Shown here in pieces: positions 1 through 11,154 of a DNA stretch of 64,000 bases. Each line of letters opens with the position of its first letter. Within the stretch, counting starts at the first letter, position 1. The notes under the pieces are model-generated. The model was given only the letters and a program-made list of their open reading frames with translations, was not told the DNA's origin and ran no database searches. This stretch comes from Aquatica leii (lineage: Eukaryota; Arthropoda; Insecta; Coleoptera; Lampyridae): positions 34,279,869-34,343,868 of the forward strand of contig CM069438.1 of the NCBI GenBank assembly GCA_035610365.1, written 5' to 3'. Position numbers and translations under genes: made by a program.

Positions 1-1070
1 CTAAAATTCGTTTGTAATTCCTCCTTAATTTAATAGCCGTTTTCCACCCGCTTCGAGCACACGTACGTTTCAATAAAGAAATGATGAAGATTAATTATTA
101 TTAAGAAATACCGTGTTATCAGCCACCTGTGCTAAATTGTTACCTACAGTACACGATACAACGGGTTTTTATGTAACATTTAATGATTTATTAATACTAT
201 TTTTTTAGTTTCTTGTTCTGTGTGAGCTAGTGTGTGATCCGATTTGCTTTTCACTATTTATTACAGGCCGCTAGCGGGAAAACGTTTTCTCCGCAAAAGT
301 GGAAACTGGATTTTGGGGTGAGTTATTTGTTTAACTTTTATATCGTGATCACGAAAGTTATTCACAGAATTGTAATTAATGTTAACGACCGTAATTACGT
401 TATCGTTTATATACCAATAAGGTAATCTTAATCATTTACGTAACTGTATCGCATGCTGTGAGGGAAAAAACATATTTATTCTGAGACTTTCGGTGCTGTC
501 CATTTCGACATAATTTCAATGTGTAGTGTGTGTTGGCGATACTGCGGGCATTCATGTATGAGAACTTTGATATAATCAAGTAAATCTTATGTATTACGAA
601 ATCAAAGTTTTCTCTGCTTGTTAATGAAAATTGTTAGTCATCCTAGTATTTAAGGATTGCGCATTTAGCGTATAGTTGTCAATTTACTGCGCTACTAAAG
701 TAAAACTGTGATATTTGTTAGTTCTACGGGGAAACCATTCGAGCATCGATAGGTGAAGAAATTTCATATATTCTTATTAGTATCCAACGTTAATACATTA
801 AAGTGATTATAATTGTTAATCTCTCTTGTTATTTTTCTTTCTCCTGTGATTATCGTTATCTATTAACTAATTTTGGCTACTCGAACATCAGAGTAATAAG
901 GATTACGAACCTCAAATTGAGTTACAAGTTTGGATCGTCTGTCGTGATCGAGGCAGAAATGTTATCTTGGATCAGATCTGGCGCCCTTAAGCATACTTCC
1001 TGTGAACCTCCCCTACCTCCGACTGTGTGAGTTGGCCGTGCAAGGTTCGTAAGACATAAAGCTTGTAACA
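1..1070 (+). repeat. LTR-like repeat, copy 1 (left end outside the window)
   Basis: About 1 kb that aligns with 25655-26606 and ends in the same GCTTGTAACA. Four more copies are at 9131-10448 (-), about 11985-12955 (+), 18169-19520 (-) and 25395-26606 (+). Complete copies start TGTTAC, end GTAACA and have 4-bp target duplications, so I read the family as LTRs of an LTR retrotransposon with no internal region left. An AATAAA lies at about 72. Positions 267-317 are an exon-like island: acceptor TTACAG before it, donor GGTGAGT after it, and palindrome GAAAACGTTTTC at 278-289. The short ORFs at 234-425 and 803-1030 look incidental. Confidence 0.75.
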
Positions 1071-2382
1071 ATCTTAAAGATGGATTTTGACGTGCCATAG
1101 ATTTTGTTCCGAACCGTCTATAGAGTTTTTCTACAGATATTATGGTAACAAAACAATAAACAAATTACACAATCCTGAGACTTCAGAAAAATGTGTGTCA
1201 CAAAATGAGATAGATTTTGCAGGTTACATCTCCCTGCAATCACCGTGTATAGAGTAAAGTGGCAGCACCCCCAGACTTTGCTAAGAGGTAAAGGATAACG
1301 TAACGCCGTTTTAGATTGTTTTTAACTTGATTCACACTTTACTAGCACATCTGTTAAAAGCATAATCGAAATAACTAACAGAGAAAATTTTGCAGAAAGA
1401 AAAACTACTTACACTTAACAGACTAGTCCTAATACGACGTTCAACAGCAATTTTAAAAAAGGCTAAGAAAGAGTAATGGACGTTCAACAGCAATATCGCG
1501 CTTATCCCCACCCGTAAAAATAATTTGGAAACCAGTAACGACGTGCAAACAGTGCAGCCGTGAATTTTAATTTAAAATAAAATTTTTGACAAATATAAAT
1601 TAACGACATGTAACAAAAACAATGGGAGTATTTGCAATTGCAAAAATGTAACAGACGAATATCTTAAATAAATATTTCAAACAAAACACCATCGTGTTTT
1701 TGAGATAAACTAAAAACGCGTCAAACTTCCCATTCAGTTTGCAAAAGTTAATCTAAGCAGTGTTACATTTATAAATTGTTTATATAAGTGTAAAACTATT
1801 TAACGAGCTTTATTTAATTTTTTTAATAGACTTTTTCAACAAAGTGTATGAGTATCGGAAGTCGACATAAAAAAGTCGAGTAATTTTCCAGTTAAGAAAA
1901 TCGTTGCTTAACATAATCAAAAATCATATAAAGATAAAAACCCAAACGTAGCACTAACGTGCCCAAAACAACTATCAAAATTGTCTAACACAAGGTTAAT
2001 AAATGTAGTGCATTGCGTGCTACAATCATGCATTTCCACAACAAGTTAACACACAGAAAACCTGTCAGGCTCGTATGCTCATATCTTAAATTGTTTGCTG
2101 AACAACGAAAAAGTACCAAAAAATTGTAAAAAAATATTTTACGTAATACACAACCTACATTTGTCATGGAAGAAAAACAGAAAATGAACCTAAAGTATCC
2201 ACGTCAGCTGTACTTTAAACTATATTATAAAAAAGTTACATTTGCAAAAGCTTAAAAATCTTAATCTTAAAAAGATAAGACAATCTCTTTCTAACAAGCA
2301 CTTCAAAAAGAACTTGAAACGATAAAACGACTACTTAAAAGCGATTTGCTTAGTATAATGAGTAGTTTTTTTCTGATTGACA
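1071..2382. other. Upstream region of the first ADGF gene
   Basis: 1.3 kb of AT-rich DNA between the LTR-like repeat and the first ADGF gene. I see no coding frame, RNA gene or recognisable transposon domain. It probably holds the promoter and 5' UTR of the next gene, but I cannot identify a convincing TATA box or initiator. Confidence 0.4.
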
Positions 2383-3870
2383 ATGCAAGCGAAGGTACTA
2401 ACCTTTTTAATATTATCCGGCGTTGCTTTGGGCGATTACTGGTCCGATAGAGACAAACTGATTGCAATAGAAGAGTCGCAAATGCTTGGAAGCGATGTAG
2501 TTTTAACAGAAGAAGAAGAAGCTGTAAATGAGTTTTTGATGAAGGATAAATTGCGTGAGTACGATAGTGGTTTTACAAATCCTCGGCTGTTTTCTCCCAG
2601 CAGGCACTTTTTTGAAGTACGCGACAATATCGAAGAATCTAATGTGTTTAAGTTTATCAAGCAAATGCCAAAAGGTGGTGCGCTACACGGACACGATACT
2701 TCATTGCTTTCGTATAACGCGCTATACAATCTGACTTACGAAGATAACTTGTACGCGTGCACTGTTAACAAGAGGTTAAAGCTTAAGTTTATGAATGCCA
2801 GTGTTGAAGATGAAGAGTGTAAGTGGAAGCTTTTGAGCGATTTAAGGAAAGAAGATCCTTATTATGACGTGTGGTTGCAATCTCAATTGACTTTGGTGAC
2901 GGAAAATCCAAGAGAAGCGTATCAAGATATCAACGAAGTTTGGCGGGCACTGGACGATGTTTTCGAAACTGTGACACCGTTAGTAACTTATCGACCTGTG
3001 ATGGAAACATATGTTTACCAAGCTTTGCTTGAGTTGTACGAAGATAACGTTTTTTATTTAGAGTTTAGAAGTACCTTGCCTGAGGTTTATGAATTAAATG
3101 GGTACGTGTATAACCCTATTGAAGTAGCTGGTATATACAAGAAAGTGGCTGACAAATTTAAACAAGATTATCCCGATTTTATAGACGTTCGCTTAATATA
3201 CGCGCCAGTTAGAAACGTAAATAATGCAACCGTTGAAGAGTACGTTAACATAGTGAATGAGTTGGAGATTCGATATCCAGGTTTTTTAGTTGGTTTTGAT
3301 TTAGTTGGGCAAGAAGACATAGGTAAGCCCTTGAGCGAGTTCATACAACTAATCCAAACAGTATCGCAAAATATTAGTTTTATATTCCATGCTGGCGAAA
3401 CGAATTGGTTTGGTTCTAGTACTGATTTGAACTTGGTAGATGCCATTTTGCTCGGTACCAAACGCATAGGTCATGGATATGGTCTAATAAAACATCCGTT
3501 ATTAATGGCGTTGGCAAAAAACAAAGGAATTGCTGTTGAAGTGTGCCCTATATCAAATCAAGTTTTGATGTTAGTAGAAGATTTGCGCAACCACCCTGCT
3601 GCTCACCTCATCGCCAGTGGTTATCCAATCGTTGTCAGCTACGACGATCCTTCTTTCTGGGGTAGTAAAGGATTGAGCTATGATTTTTATTTGGCTTTTA
3701 TGGGCATGGCTAGCAGAAGTTCCGATTTAAGATTATTAAAAAAACTAGCTGAAAATAGTTTTACTTATAGCGCTTTGTCGGTTGTGGAAAAACGGGTTGC
3801 TAAGAGAAAATGGCATAAAACCTGGAACACCTTTATCGGTACCACGTACCGCTCAATATCAAGATTATAG
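2383..3870 (+). CDS. Secreted adenosine deaminase (ADGF/CECR1/ADA2 family), copy 1
   Basis: Predicted secreted enzyme that converts extracellular adenosine to inosine. 495 residues from the ATG at 2383; the open frame extends to 2377 only through a TTG. Residues 1-17 form a signal peptide (hydrophobic MQAKVLTF..., likely cut before DYW). An ADGF N-terminal domain follows (contains SQMLG, LTEEEE), then the TIM-barrel deaminase domain. Active-site set seen: HGHD with zinc-ligand His102 and His104 plus Asp105; DLVGQED; HAGE (His336, Glu339); GHG (His364); YDDP (Asp421, Asp422). Length is normal for ADGFs. There is no intron, although many animal ADA2-family genes have them. The second copy begins 358 bp downstream. 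All expected catalytic residues are present, so I predict an active enzyme. Paralogue numbering (ADGF-A, -C, etc.) cannot be assigned by eye. Confidence 0.93.
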   Translation: MQAKVLTFLILSGVALGDYWSDRDKLIAIEESQMLGSDVVLTEEEEAVNEFLMKDKLREYDSGFTNPRLFSPSRHFFEVRDNIEESNVFKFIKQMPKGGALHGHDTSLLSYNALYNLTYEDNLYACTVNKRLKLKFMNASVEDEECKWKLLSDLRKEDPYYDVWLQSQLTLVTENPREAYQDINEVWRALDDVFETVTPLVTYRPVMETYVYQALLELYEDNVFYLEFRSTLPEVYELNGYVYNPIEVAGIYKKVADKFKQDYPDFIDVRLIYAPVRNVNNATVEEYVNIVNELEIRYPGFLVGFDLVGQEDIGKPLSEFIQLIQTVSQNISFIFHAGETNWFGSSTDLNLVDAILLGTKRIGHGYGLIKHPLLMALAKNKGIAVEVCPISNQVLMLVEDLRNHPAAHLIASGYPIVVSYDDPSFWGSKGLSYDFYLAFMGMASRSSDLRLLKKLAENSFTYSALSVVEKRVAKRKWHKTWNTFIGTTYRSISRL

Positions 3871-4072
3871 ATTTTAAGTACTTTAGTATAAAAATACCAA
3901 TTTATCAGTTAGTCATTTTCTAAATTTATTGTATACTTTGATACGACTACTAGATTTTTCTAGATTTTTGATAAATCAAAGCAGTGTTGCTATATATACA
4001 AAATAATTTATACGTAATAGTGATAAGAACTTGATAATACTTTTTTTGTAGAAACATTTTATCAAAGATTTA

Positions 4073-4078
4073 AATAAA
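4073..4078 (+). terminator. Poly(A) signal for ADGF copy 1
   Basis: AATAAA 203 bp past the stop codon and 151 bp before the next ATG. It is the only canonical hexamer between the two genes. Confidence 0.5.
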
Positions 4079-4189
4079 CGCATAACCTAAACTTGATGTA
4101 AAAGTTCTGGCAGTTTAACCCAATTTTTTGTGTTCCTTGGTTCCTTTGTGCAAATATTCTGGTTTGATTTTTTTTAACAAATTTATTTT

Positions 4190-4210
4190 TAACTTATTTA
4201 TTTTTGCAGA
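4190..4210 (+). promoter_or_regulatory. Strong 3' splice-site-like sequence upstream of ADGF copy 2
   Basis: A T-rich tract ends in TTTTTGCAG at 4201-4209, 20 bp before the ATG at 4229. If used, ADGF copy 2 has a 5' UTR intron and its first exon lies upstream, possibly inside or before copy 1. Confidence 0.4.
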
Positions 4211-4228
4211 AATAACAGTGTGGTAAAA

Positions 4229-5707
4229 ATGCATCTTCAGCTTTGGTTTTTACTATTGTTAACAAATATTGTTCTTGGTGATTACTGGCTAAAAAGAGAA
4301 TCATTTATTGAGATGGAAAATTCTCAAATGCTTGGAGGTGACATCGTCTTAACGGAGAAAGAAAAAGTAGTAAATGCGTTTTTGATGGAACACAAGCGTC
4401 AAGAATACCAGAATCCACGGTTATTTTTACCCAGCATGCATTTTTTTGATGCGCAACCACTTATCGAAAAATCTACCGTGTTTGAGTTTATTAAACTAAT
4501 GCCGAAGGGTGCTGCCCTCCACGGGCATACTACCGCATTATTATCTTCCGACGCGCTTTATAATTTTACATATGAAGATAATTTGTACGCTTGTACAGTG
4601 AATAATAGATTAAAGTTGAAGTTTATGCAAAACTCTGAAGATAAACACTGTCAATGGCGATTATTGAAAGATTTGAGAAAAAATAATTCTTCCTACGACG
4701 AATGGGTAAGATCTCAAATGACTTTAGTCACGGACAACCCCAAAAAAAAGTACCCAAACATTGATACGGTTTGGGAAGAATTGGAGAATATTTTTGTAAC
4801 TGTCGGTGAAATGATAACTTACCGACCGGTAATGGAAAAATACTTCTATCAAGCTTTGCGTGAATTACACGAAGATAACGTTATGTACTTAGAGTTTCGA
4901 GGACAATTACGTGGTATTTATGAATTGAATGGGTATACCTACAAGCCTACAGAGGTTGCCAAAATTCTGAAGACGATTACAGAACAGTTTAAACGAGATT
5001 ATCCGGACTTTATCGATTGTCGTTTTATATTTGCCCCTAATAGAAATGTGAGCGAAGAGACTGTGGCAGAATACGTTAAGCTTGTAAATGCGTTAGAAGT
5101 TCAGTGCCCTGACTTTTTAGTTGGTTTTGACTTAGTTGGGCAAGAGGATAAAGGCAAACCTTTAAGTCAGTTTATTGCTCAATTTCAAAACGTATCTAGC
5201 ACTATTAATTTTATATTCCACGCTGGCGAAACCAATTGGTATGGTACTAACGTAGACTTAAATTTACTTGACGCTATTTTACTCGGTACTAAACGAATTG
5301 GTCACGGGTACGGTATAATCAAACATCCGTTACTGTTAGAGTTGGCAAAACAAAAAGAGATTGCTATTGAGGTATGTCCCATTTCTAACCAAGTTTTAAT
5401 GTTGGTCGAAGATTTGCGCAATCACCCTGCTGCGTATCTGATAGCTAGTGGTTATCCAATTGTAGTAAGCTACGACGGTCCTTCTTTCTGGGGTAGTAAA
5501 GGTTTAAGTTACGATTTTTACATGCTGTTTGTAGGCGTTGCAAATAAAAATTCGAATTTGAAACTGTTAAAAAAATTAGCGAAAAATAGTCTTACTTATA
5601 GTGCCTTACCAGAAACGGAGAAACAGTTGGGTATAACAAAATGGGAAAAACAATGGGATGCTTTTATTGATACAATGTACAATAAAATATCAAAACGTGG
5701 TTTTTAA
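4229..5707 (+). CDS. ADGF/ADA2-family protein, copy 2, with altered active site
   Basis: 492 residues from the ATG at 4229; the frame extends upstream only through GTG. Signal peptide at residues 1-17 (MHLQLWFLLLL..., cut before DYW), then the ADGF N-terminal and deaminase domains, clearly similar to copy 1 throughout. Kept: zinc ligands His98 and His100, HAGE (His331, Glu334), GHG (His359), and Asp416. Changed: HGHD is HGHT (Thr101, codon 4529-4531), and YDDP is YDGP (Gly417, codon GGT 5477-5479 where copy 1 has GAT). In ADA-family structures both lost aspartates contact the nucleoside, the first at the ribose side and the second at the base, while zinc binding is separate. The frame is otherwise open and conserved. 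I infer a protein with weakened or changed activity, for example growth-factor-only or adenosine-binding, rather than a dead gene. A 4-residue deletion lies near residue 60. Confidence 0.9.
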   Translation: MHLQLWFLLLLTNIVLGDYWLKRESFIEMENSQMLGGDIVLTEKEKVVNAFLMEHKRQEYQNPRLFLPSMHFFDAQPLIEKSTVFEFIKLMPKGAALHGHTTALLSSDALYNFTYEDNLYACTVNNRLKLKFMQNSEDKHCQWRLLKDLRKNNSSYDEWVRSQMTLVTDNPKKKYPNIDTVWEELENIFVTVGEMITYRPVMEKYFYQALRELHEDNVMYLEFRGQLRGIYELNGYTYKPTEVAKILKTITEQFKRDYPDFIDCRFIFAPNRNVSEETVAEYVKLVNALEVQCPDFLVGFDLVGQEDKGKPLSQFIAQFQNVSSTINFIFHAGETNWYGTNVDLNLLDAILLGTKRIGHGYGIIKHPLLLELAKQKEIAIEVCPISNQVLMLVEDLRNHPAAYLIASGYPIVVSYDGPSFWGSKGLSYDFYMLFVGVANKNSNLKLLKKLAKNSLTYSALPETEKQLGITKWEKQWDAFIDTMYNKISKRGF

Positions 5708-5899
5708 ATACATTATTACCTATTATTTTACGTTTGCTTTTTTTGGTACTCTTTAGCTAGCGAATAAGTTTTTCATCTTTAACCAAAGCTAAAGAATATT
5801 GAGTTTAGATTTGTGAGTTATCAGGCTAAGCCGAATATAAAGCTCGGCAGTAAATTTAAGAGTAGATTAGTGTTGATTTTGTGTGTAGCGTAGTAGTTG
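5708..5899. other. 3' flank of ADGF copy 2
   Basis: No canonical AATAAA close to the stop; the nearest variant is AATATA at about 5835. It lies inside a small hairpin-forming GCCGA...TCGGC sequence. Confidence 0.3.
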
Positions 5900-7237
5900 T
5901 TCCTTTCTACGAAGCTTTAGACTCTTACCTCTAAGAGGTTAAAAGTAGGCAGGTACATTCTTTCTCCAGCCTACACTCTACGAGCTTCGCTCTTTAACTC
6001 GTCTATTCCATCAGCCTACTTTATGGAGGTTGAATCCGCGTAGTTCAAGCGTCGTCATGAAGACGACCACGTTGACCTCATGCGTGACGAATTCCTACCT
6101 GACAGCATCAAATAGTCCTTCGATACTGACATCACTTACAAAACTAATATCTGCCTGTAAATTTACTCAGGAATGATTGACCTAGTCAACAACTTTTCGT
6201 AAAACTACCATTTTTTGTACACCCAAGCTGGCTGATCTCAAATAGAAAGGGTCCTTATTGTGCCAAAACCGGACTTTCCTTTAAAGACGAAAACTAAAAC
6301 AAATCTGATAAAAGTCCTAAACCCGCATACCGATGGTCTACGACTAGACAGAGTAACTAAGACAGGCAAAAACTCGATAAGACTCGAATCTGAGCGAATG
6401 AACTTAACAAAAATTTTTACGGCCGTCCTTGATAAGGCTGGTCTGATCGTCAAACCGCAAGGTAAATTTTTATCTTGTGTTTATATCCTCGACGTTCATA
6501 CAAACTTCTTTCCTGAGCAGGTACAGGAGACAATTCTATCACAAAATTTTGACGATGCTTTGGATGAGATACTACGTATTGCCAATAAGCAAATAAAAGT
6601 TTGTTTTGACTCTCGAGACTGTCGCTGGATTTTGGAAGTCTTGCCAGAAATCCGAAAATTTTGACATCACGTCGCGTTTACGTCGCCTGGAATGCGTGTA
6701 GAGTAAATAACCATACCCATGTTACGCGTTGCTTTAATTGTCAGAAGTTTGGTCATCAATCGAACTACTGTAAAACTGAAATAGAGTGCGGCCATTGTGT
6801 TAAAAAACACGAAACCAGGACATGCTCTAACATTGAGCAAGACCATTTATGTGCAATCTGCGTTTGTTTTGGACATAAAAGTTAAGTCATTAGACACAGA
6901 GCCTCGTCCAATACTTGCCCAGCATATATAAAATGACGCGACGGCGACGTCCAAATAGGAAACACTATTTATGGACAATGAAGATACTCAATTCACGACT
7001 TTTGAAGCTATGAGTTTATCTTCCGACGATGTCATTTACATCTTACTGACACAAAATCCATACGTGTTTATTTTTGGTTCTGGGTACAAGTTCGTTGGTG
7101 CGGCTGCAACTTTTAATAAGATTTCCGTATCTTTTTCAATGCTGAGGCAAGCCGCAAGTCGTGCACGTAAATTTTTACCTATTCTAAACTTTCCCGCTCG
7201 TTCCAGTAGTTTGCCAGTTTGCCACATAGATAATTGA
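5900..7237 (+). mobile_element. I/R1-like LINE fragment: 5' end and ORF1 (gag-like), broken
   Basis: Non-LTR retrotransposon remnant. A leader (TATGGAGGTTGAATCC, related to 14380-14420) precedes ORF1. ORF1 pieces lie at 6260-6660, 6661-6885 and 6971-7237 in shifted frames. The second has two zinc knuckles (CFNCQKFGHQSNYC and CGHCVKKHETRTC) after RRVYVAW, the nucleic-acid-binding end of LINE ORF1 proteins. Related fragments are at 11160-11945, 14270-15930 and 40990-41595. No RT follows here. The track ends with a motif (GSGYKFVGAAATFNKI) that recurs in altered form at about 15560-15630. Confidence 0.75.
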
Positions 7238-7618
7238 ACGATTTAGGATATAAATTTCGAGATGAAGGATCATCTGCTTACTCAAATTGGATGGGCTATA
7301 TTACAGGTTCGTGTTTAGAGAACACGAGCTTTCGCAAGGCACCTACTTTTTGGCTTATCCTCGCTTTTTAGGCTAGAAACCAAGTAGGCGGGAAAAAGAA
7401 ACGTTATTGTAATAGACAGGATGAGGCCAGCTAGTCAAGTCAGCTACGGCTAAAAAGAAACTGAAAATGTTAGTAAAACTAAAAATAATCAAATTAAATA
7501 CTCTAAAATAATAAACTCCTATGCAATTAAATAACTAAATAAATACCTTACTTTGCCGTACCTAACTGTATAAATAAATCAAAATGCCATGCAAAAATAA
7601 ATTAAGTTAACTCTGGTT
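7238..7618. other. Unassigned AT-rich spacer
   Basis: Between a LINE fragment and a Gypsy remnant. I see no coding signal. It may be the 3' LTR end of the flanking Gypsy remnant, but no second copy is present to prove it. Confidence 0.25.
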
Positions 7619-9130
7619 TTACGTTTGACTCTGGTTTCTTCTAGCGAATACAATGAGTTCGTTAACGTCGGACACTAGTCTCAGGATGGACACAGAGGAA
7701 TTGGGAAACGAAGGTACTCCAGTCATCATCGAACTCCCGACAAACGAGAATCCTATGTGACGGAGTATCAGAAACGCCACACGACAACCATCGATCGGAG
7801 TTTCAGATGGCAACGGAACCCGCCGTGCGATGTGAGAATTTGAACGGCCGTTCAACATGTTGATACAGTTTAGAATATTAGGTATCATGGAATAGACGTT
7901 ACGCCCCTTATGGAATGTATCCCACAGCCGCTGCCATTCATCCAAGATCAAAAAAAAGTACAAATGCCAGCCCTTGAGAGAACTTTGATGCGTGTGTTTC
8001 TTGCAATAGGATATGCAGAAAGGGATATTTTGACACGACCCATACGGAATCCATAGGAACTGTACGATATGTCCCAAAGATCTTAAGAAGGAATAAGCAC
8101 TGTAGAGATGCCAGTTTCTTGACAATATGGGTATGTTTTAGTCTATGGTGCCACATGTCTAAACCATAGGTTACTATGGGAATTACTGCACCCAGGTAGC
8201 CAAAATGAACTGGCCTCCATTGTCACTAATGATGGCTTTAGGATAGCCAAATCATTAAAATGCTTCTCGTTCTAATGTTTTGATAACGGCCGGATTAGTT
8301 ATGGTCTTCATTAGAAATGCTCCTATCCAGCGGCTGAATAAGTCGGTAACCACAAAAATCCATTTTTGTGCAAGTTTTGTAGGAGTTACGGTCCCATTAG
8401 GTCGACTGATACTACTTCCTACTGCAGTGATAGGTCTCTTGACCGGTTGACGGTGCGTTCTTCAAGTGGTCCCCTTTTTACGGCTACACAAAGCCAGAAT
8501 GAGTTAACGTAGGTTAGAACGTCGCTTCGTATTCGTGGCCACCAAAACCTTTTGAAGATTGCCCGAAGTGTTTCTTCTGCTCCAGGTTGACCTGCGTCAT
8601 GGCCATCAAAGTAGCCATGCATGTCCCGAACTCTTAATTTGATGGGCAAAAAGAGCGCAAGAGATTCTTCTGCAATTTGATACAAGTAGCCTTTGTGTAA
8701 TTTATATTCTTGTTGCGTGTCAACATCGTTTTTGGGAGTAAAGCTATTGGATTGGACCCTTTCCCAGGCAGCGATGATGCGTTGGATCCCCGGTGAGCTT
8801 GTATTTCGTGCAGTAAATACGGAACTGGAGTTAACTGCATCACGGTCGGTTTCTGGATGGTTTCAATGTCTGAGGACGACTGCAATAACCGTTCCAAGAG
8901 GGTTTTGATAAGTTCTTCCAAAGACGGGTTTCGTGAAAGGTAGTTCAATAACTCGTTCTTTTCTCCCCTCTAACGTCAAAGTTAAATTCTTGGAAGAGCA
9001 AAGACCACCTCATCAACTTGCTTTTTACTTCGTTAGCTCGGTCAAGCCAGATAAGCGCTCGGCTGTCTGTCCAGAGCGTAAACCGCTTATCGTCTAAGTA
9101 CGGTGTGGGCCATTAAAAGTCACTCTTGTT
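7619..9130 (-). mobile_element. Decayed Gypsy (Ty3) element: RNase H and integrase half
   Basis: Minus-strand pol remnant. Reading leftward from 9130: RNase H with the motif KRFTLWTDSRALIWL (about 9030-9090), the sequence leading into YLSRNPS (to about 8930), then the integrase H2C2 region (8419-8685: FKRFWWPRIRSDVLTYV; the second Cys pair is damaged). The catalytic core at about 8150-8420 shows DLFSRW and SDNGGQF, the first two acidic residues of DDE. A poorly conserved integrase C-terminus reaches 7619. Several frameshifts and stops. It continues at 10449 beyond an inserted solo LTR. Confidence 0.8.
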
Positions 9131-10448
9131 TGTTACAAGCTTTAGGTATTTTACGAACCTGCACGGCCAACTCACAATAGTCGAAGAGAGGGGTAGGTTT
9201 CCAAGAAATATATAAAAGGTGTTCCAGAATAGTATCACTTGTAACAAGATATTAGGTTCGTAATGCTGAAAGAAGCGAAGGAAAGAGAAAAACTAAATCG
9301 TTAATAACAATTGTACTTTAATTACTCTATCAAATATATCTATATATTATATATCTAAATATAGTCAAAGTTAAATAGCCAAATCTAAGTAGATACTAGT
9401 GAGAATATACAACATCGAATAACAGCAGGATCGGCAACTTACACTACATAAGTGAAGAACATGGCGAAGAATAGTTCGCAGTAAATATCGTTTACATAAT
9501 TAGTAATATGGCATTACTGACAAGAAAACACTGATAATAAGTATGGCATTAACATTAAATTATCACAATAAGTATTGGTGGTACACAGCATGCGTAACCC
9601 GAAATGAGAGAAGGAAATTACTATATAAATGGTACTTCAATAACGTTCGTAACCACGAAATTAATATGTACAACAGTTTCGTGAGCGACCTTGTTGACAA
9701 CAAAATAAGATACATATAAAATCACTTACCAAACACAGGAACTTCCAGTTGTGCAGAGAAAGTACTTTCCCCGCCACGCAGTCCTATAAATAATTTGAAT
9801 TACAAATCGTGTCAAACCAATGCCTCACGAAATCAAGATCTACAAAATCATTACTTAAATTTTAAAGCAAACACACATAACACAACCCGGTAGTCGGATG
9901 CGTTGTACCCCTTTACTGTGGTTTAATTATTTCTACTCGTAGGCCTTATAAAAGTTAGCATCGTCCCCTCAAGATATGTATCGGTGTTAACATGCCAGAT
10001 AATGGTGGGATGGCCGTTGACGATTCGAATACTCCACACGATCGTAACGAAGCCACAACTTTCCTGGTGGACGTTAAATTATAACCAGAATGCCCCTAGT
10101 TATGAGGTAGCACATGGCGCTAACCAAAAAGACATAAAAATTACCTTTAATTAAAGAAAGAAACCAAATCACTTACTCTGCGTGAATGAACTGAGTTAAT
10201 TAAGAAAACTTCTATTTTCCATCGTGTCCCAACACGTGGATGATCTTAGAAAACGAATTTTTCACTCACGCAGACATAGGTTAGAACATGAACGATGTCA
10301 AAGTCAAAATGCCGGTCTGTCACCGGATGTCGTCTACTCAATGCAAAGTGACCAACGAACCCGATAGAAGGCGTCGAGAAATATAAAAGTAATTTTTAAT
10401 TAAACTGATATACAGGGTAATGCATTATTTAAATTTATGCACGTAACA
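9131..10448 (-). mobile_element. Solo LTR, copy 2 of the TGTTAC family, inserted in a Gypsy element
   Basis: 1318 bp with TGTTAC at the left end, GTAACA at the right end, and a 4-bp target duplication TGTT on both sides. Gypsy pol sequence continues on both flanks. Read on the minus strand, it holds the exon-like island at 9730-9783: acceptor TTATAG, donor GTAAGTG, and palindrome GAAAGTACTTTC at 9758-9769. A further donor-like GCAGAGTAAGTG lies near 10170. The last about 345 bp (10105-10448) closely match 19175-19520. Confidence 0.85.
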
Positions 10449-11150
10449 TGTTCGTTGGTGTGGTATTTCTGTTCGTGCAGTCGTAGTTTTGCACTTTCAT
10501 AGCTAATGATTTTTTTCTGACTTTGGGTTTCTTGGTAGAGAATGGCGGTTATTCCAATCCCGCTGGCGCCTAAAAAATTGTGTTTCGAAGTCCGGTCGAC
10601 ACAGCTGTAAGGGTTGCGCGATGACCCTATTAAGTTGCTGTAATGTTTTTTCGGTTTTTTTATCCTTGCGGAATTTTTGCGACGGTTTTAATAGATCGTG
10701 GAATGGTGCTTGAAATTGTGCACAGTTGGGTATATAGTTCCGCAACCAGTTGGACAGTCCTAGAAAGCGACGAAGTTGCGTGCGGTTAGTTAGTCGTTCG
10801 GATGCCGCAATGGTTACCAAATGTTCCGGTAGTGGTAGGCTTCTCGTGGAAGTAATAACGTGACTGAGGTACCTGATGCTATCGATTCCAAACTCGAATT
10901 TATAAAGGGCTACTCTTAACTGGCGTTGTTGCATGCGCTCGAATGGCAGTCGTAGATGTTGTAGGTATTCTTCCACAGAATTTGAATATATGACAATATC
11001 GTCTAAATACACCATTAGAAACTTTCGCAAAAAGCCGGGGAACACCTCGTTTGTCATAAATTTTCGGAAACTCGCCGGTACGTTCTTAAGACCAAAACGC
11101 ATCACCTGAAATTGATACGCGACATTGCTAATGCGCACAAAAAGCCTTGC
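10449..11150 (-). mobile_element. Decayed Gypsy (Ty3) element: reverse transcriptase half
   Basis: The open stretch 10503-11138 encodes the RT palm and connection: MRFGLKNVPASF, then YLDDIVIYS with the catalytic YLDD (LDD about 10990-11010), then the FLGLSNWLRNYIP primer-grip region. It belongs to the element whose RNase H and integrase are at 7619-9130. The 5' part of pol and gag are missing. Confidence 0.88.
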
Positions 11151-11154
11151 AAAC

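Noticed and set aside
234..425. 63-codon frame across the exon-like island of the first LTR
   Set aside because: The frame starts from GTG, crosses the donor site and is not kept in the other copies; the island is better read as non-coding or spliced.
2436..3467. Minus-strand open frames inside ADGF copy 1 (and similar ones in copy 3)
   Set aside because: Shadows of the real coding strand; no domain, and the + frame is fully conserved.
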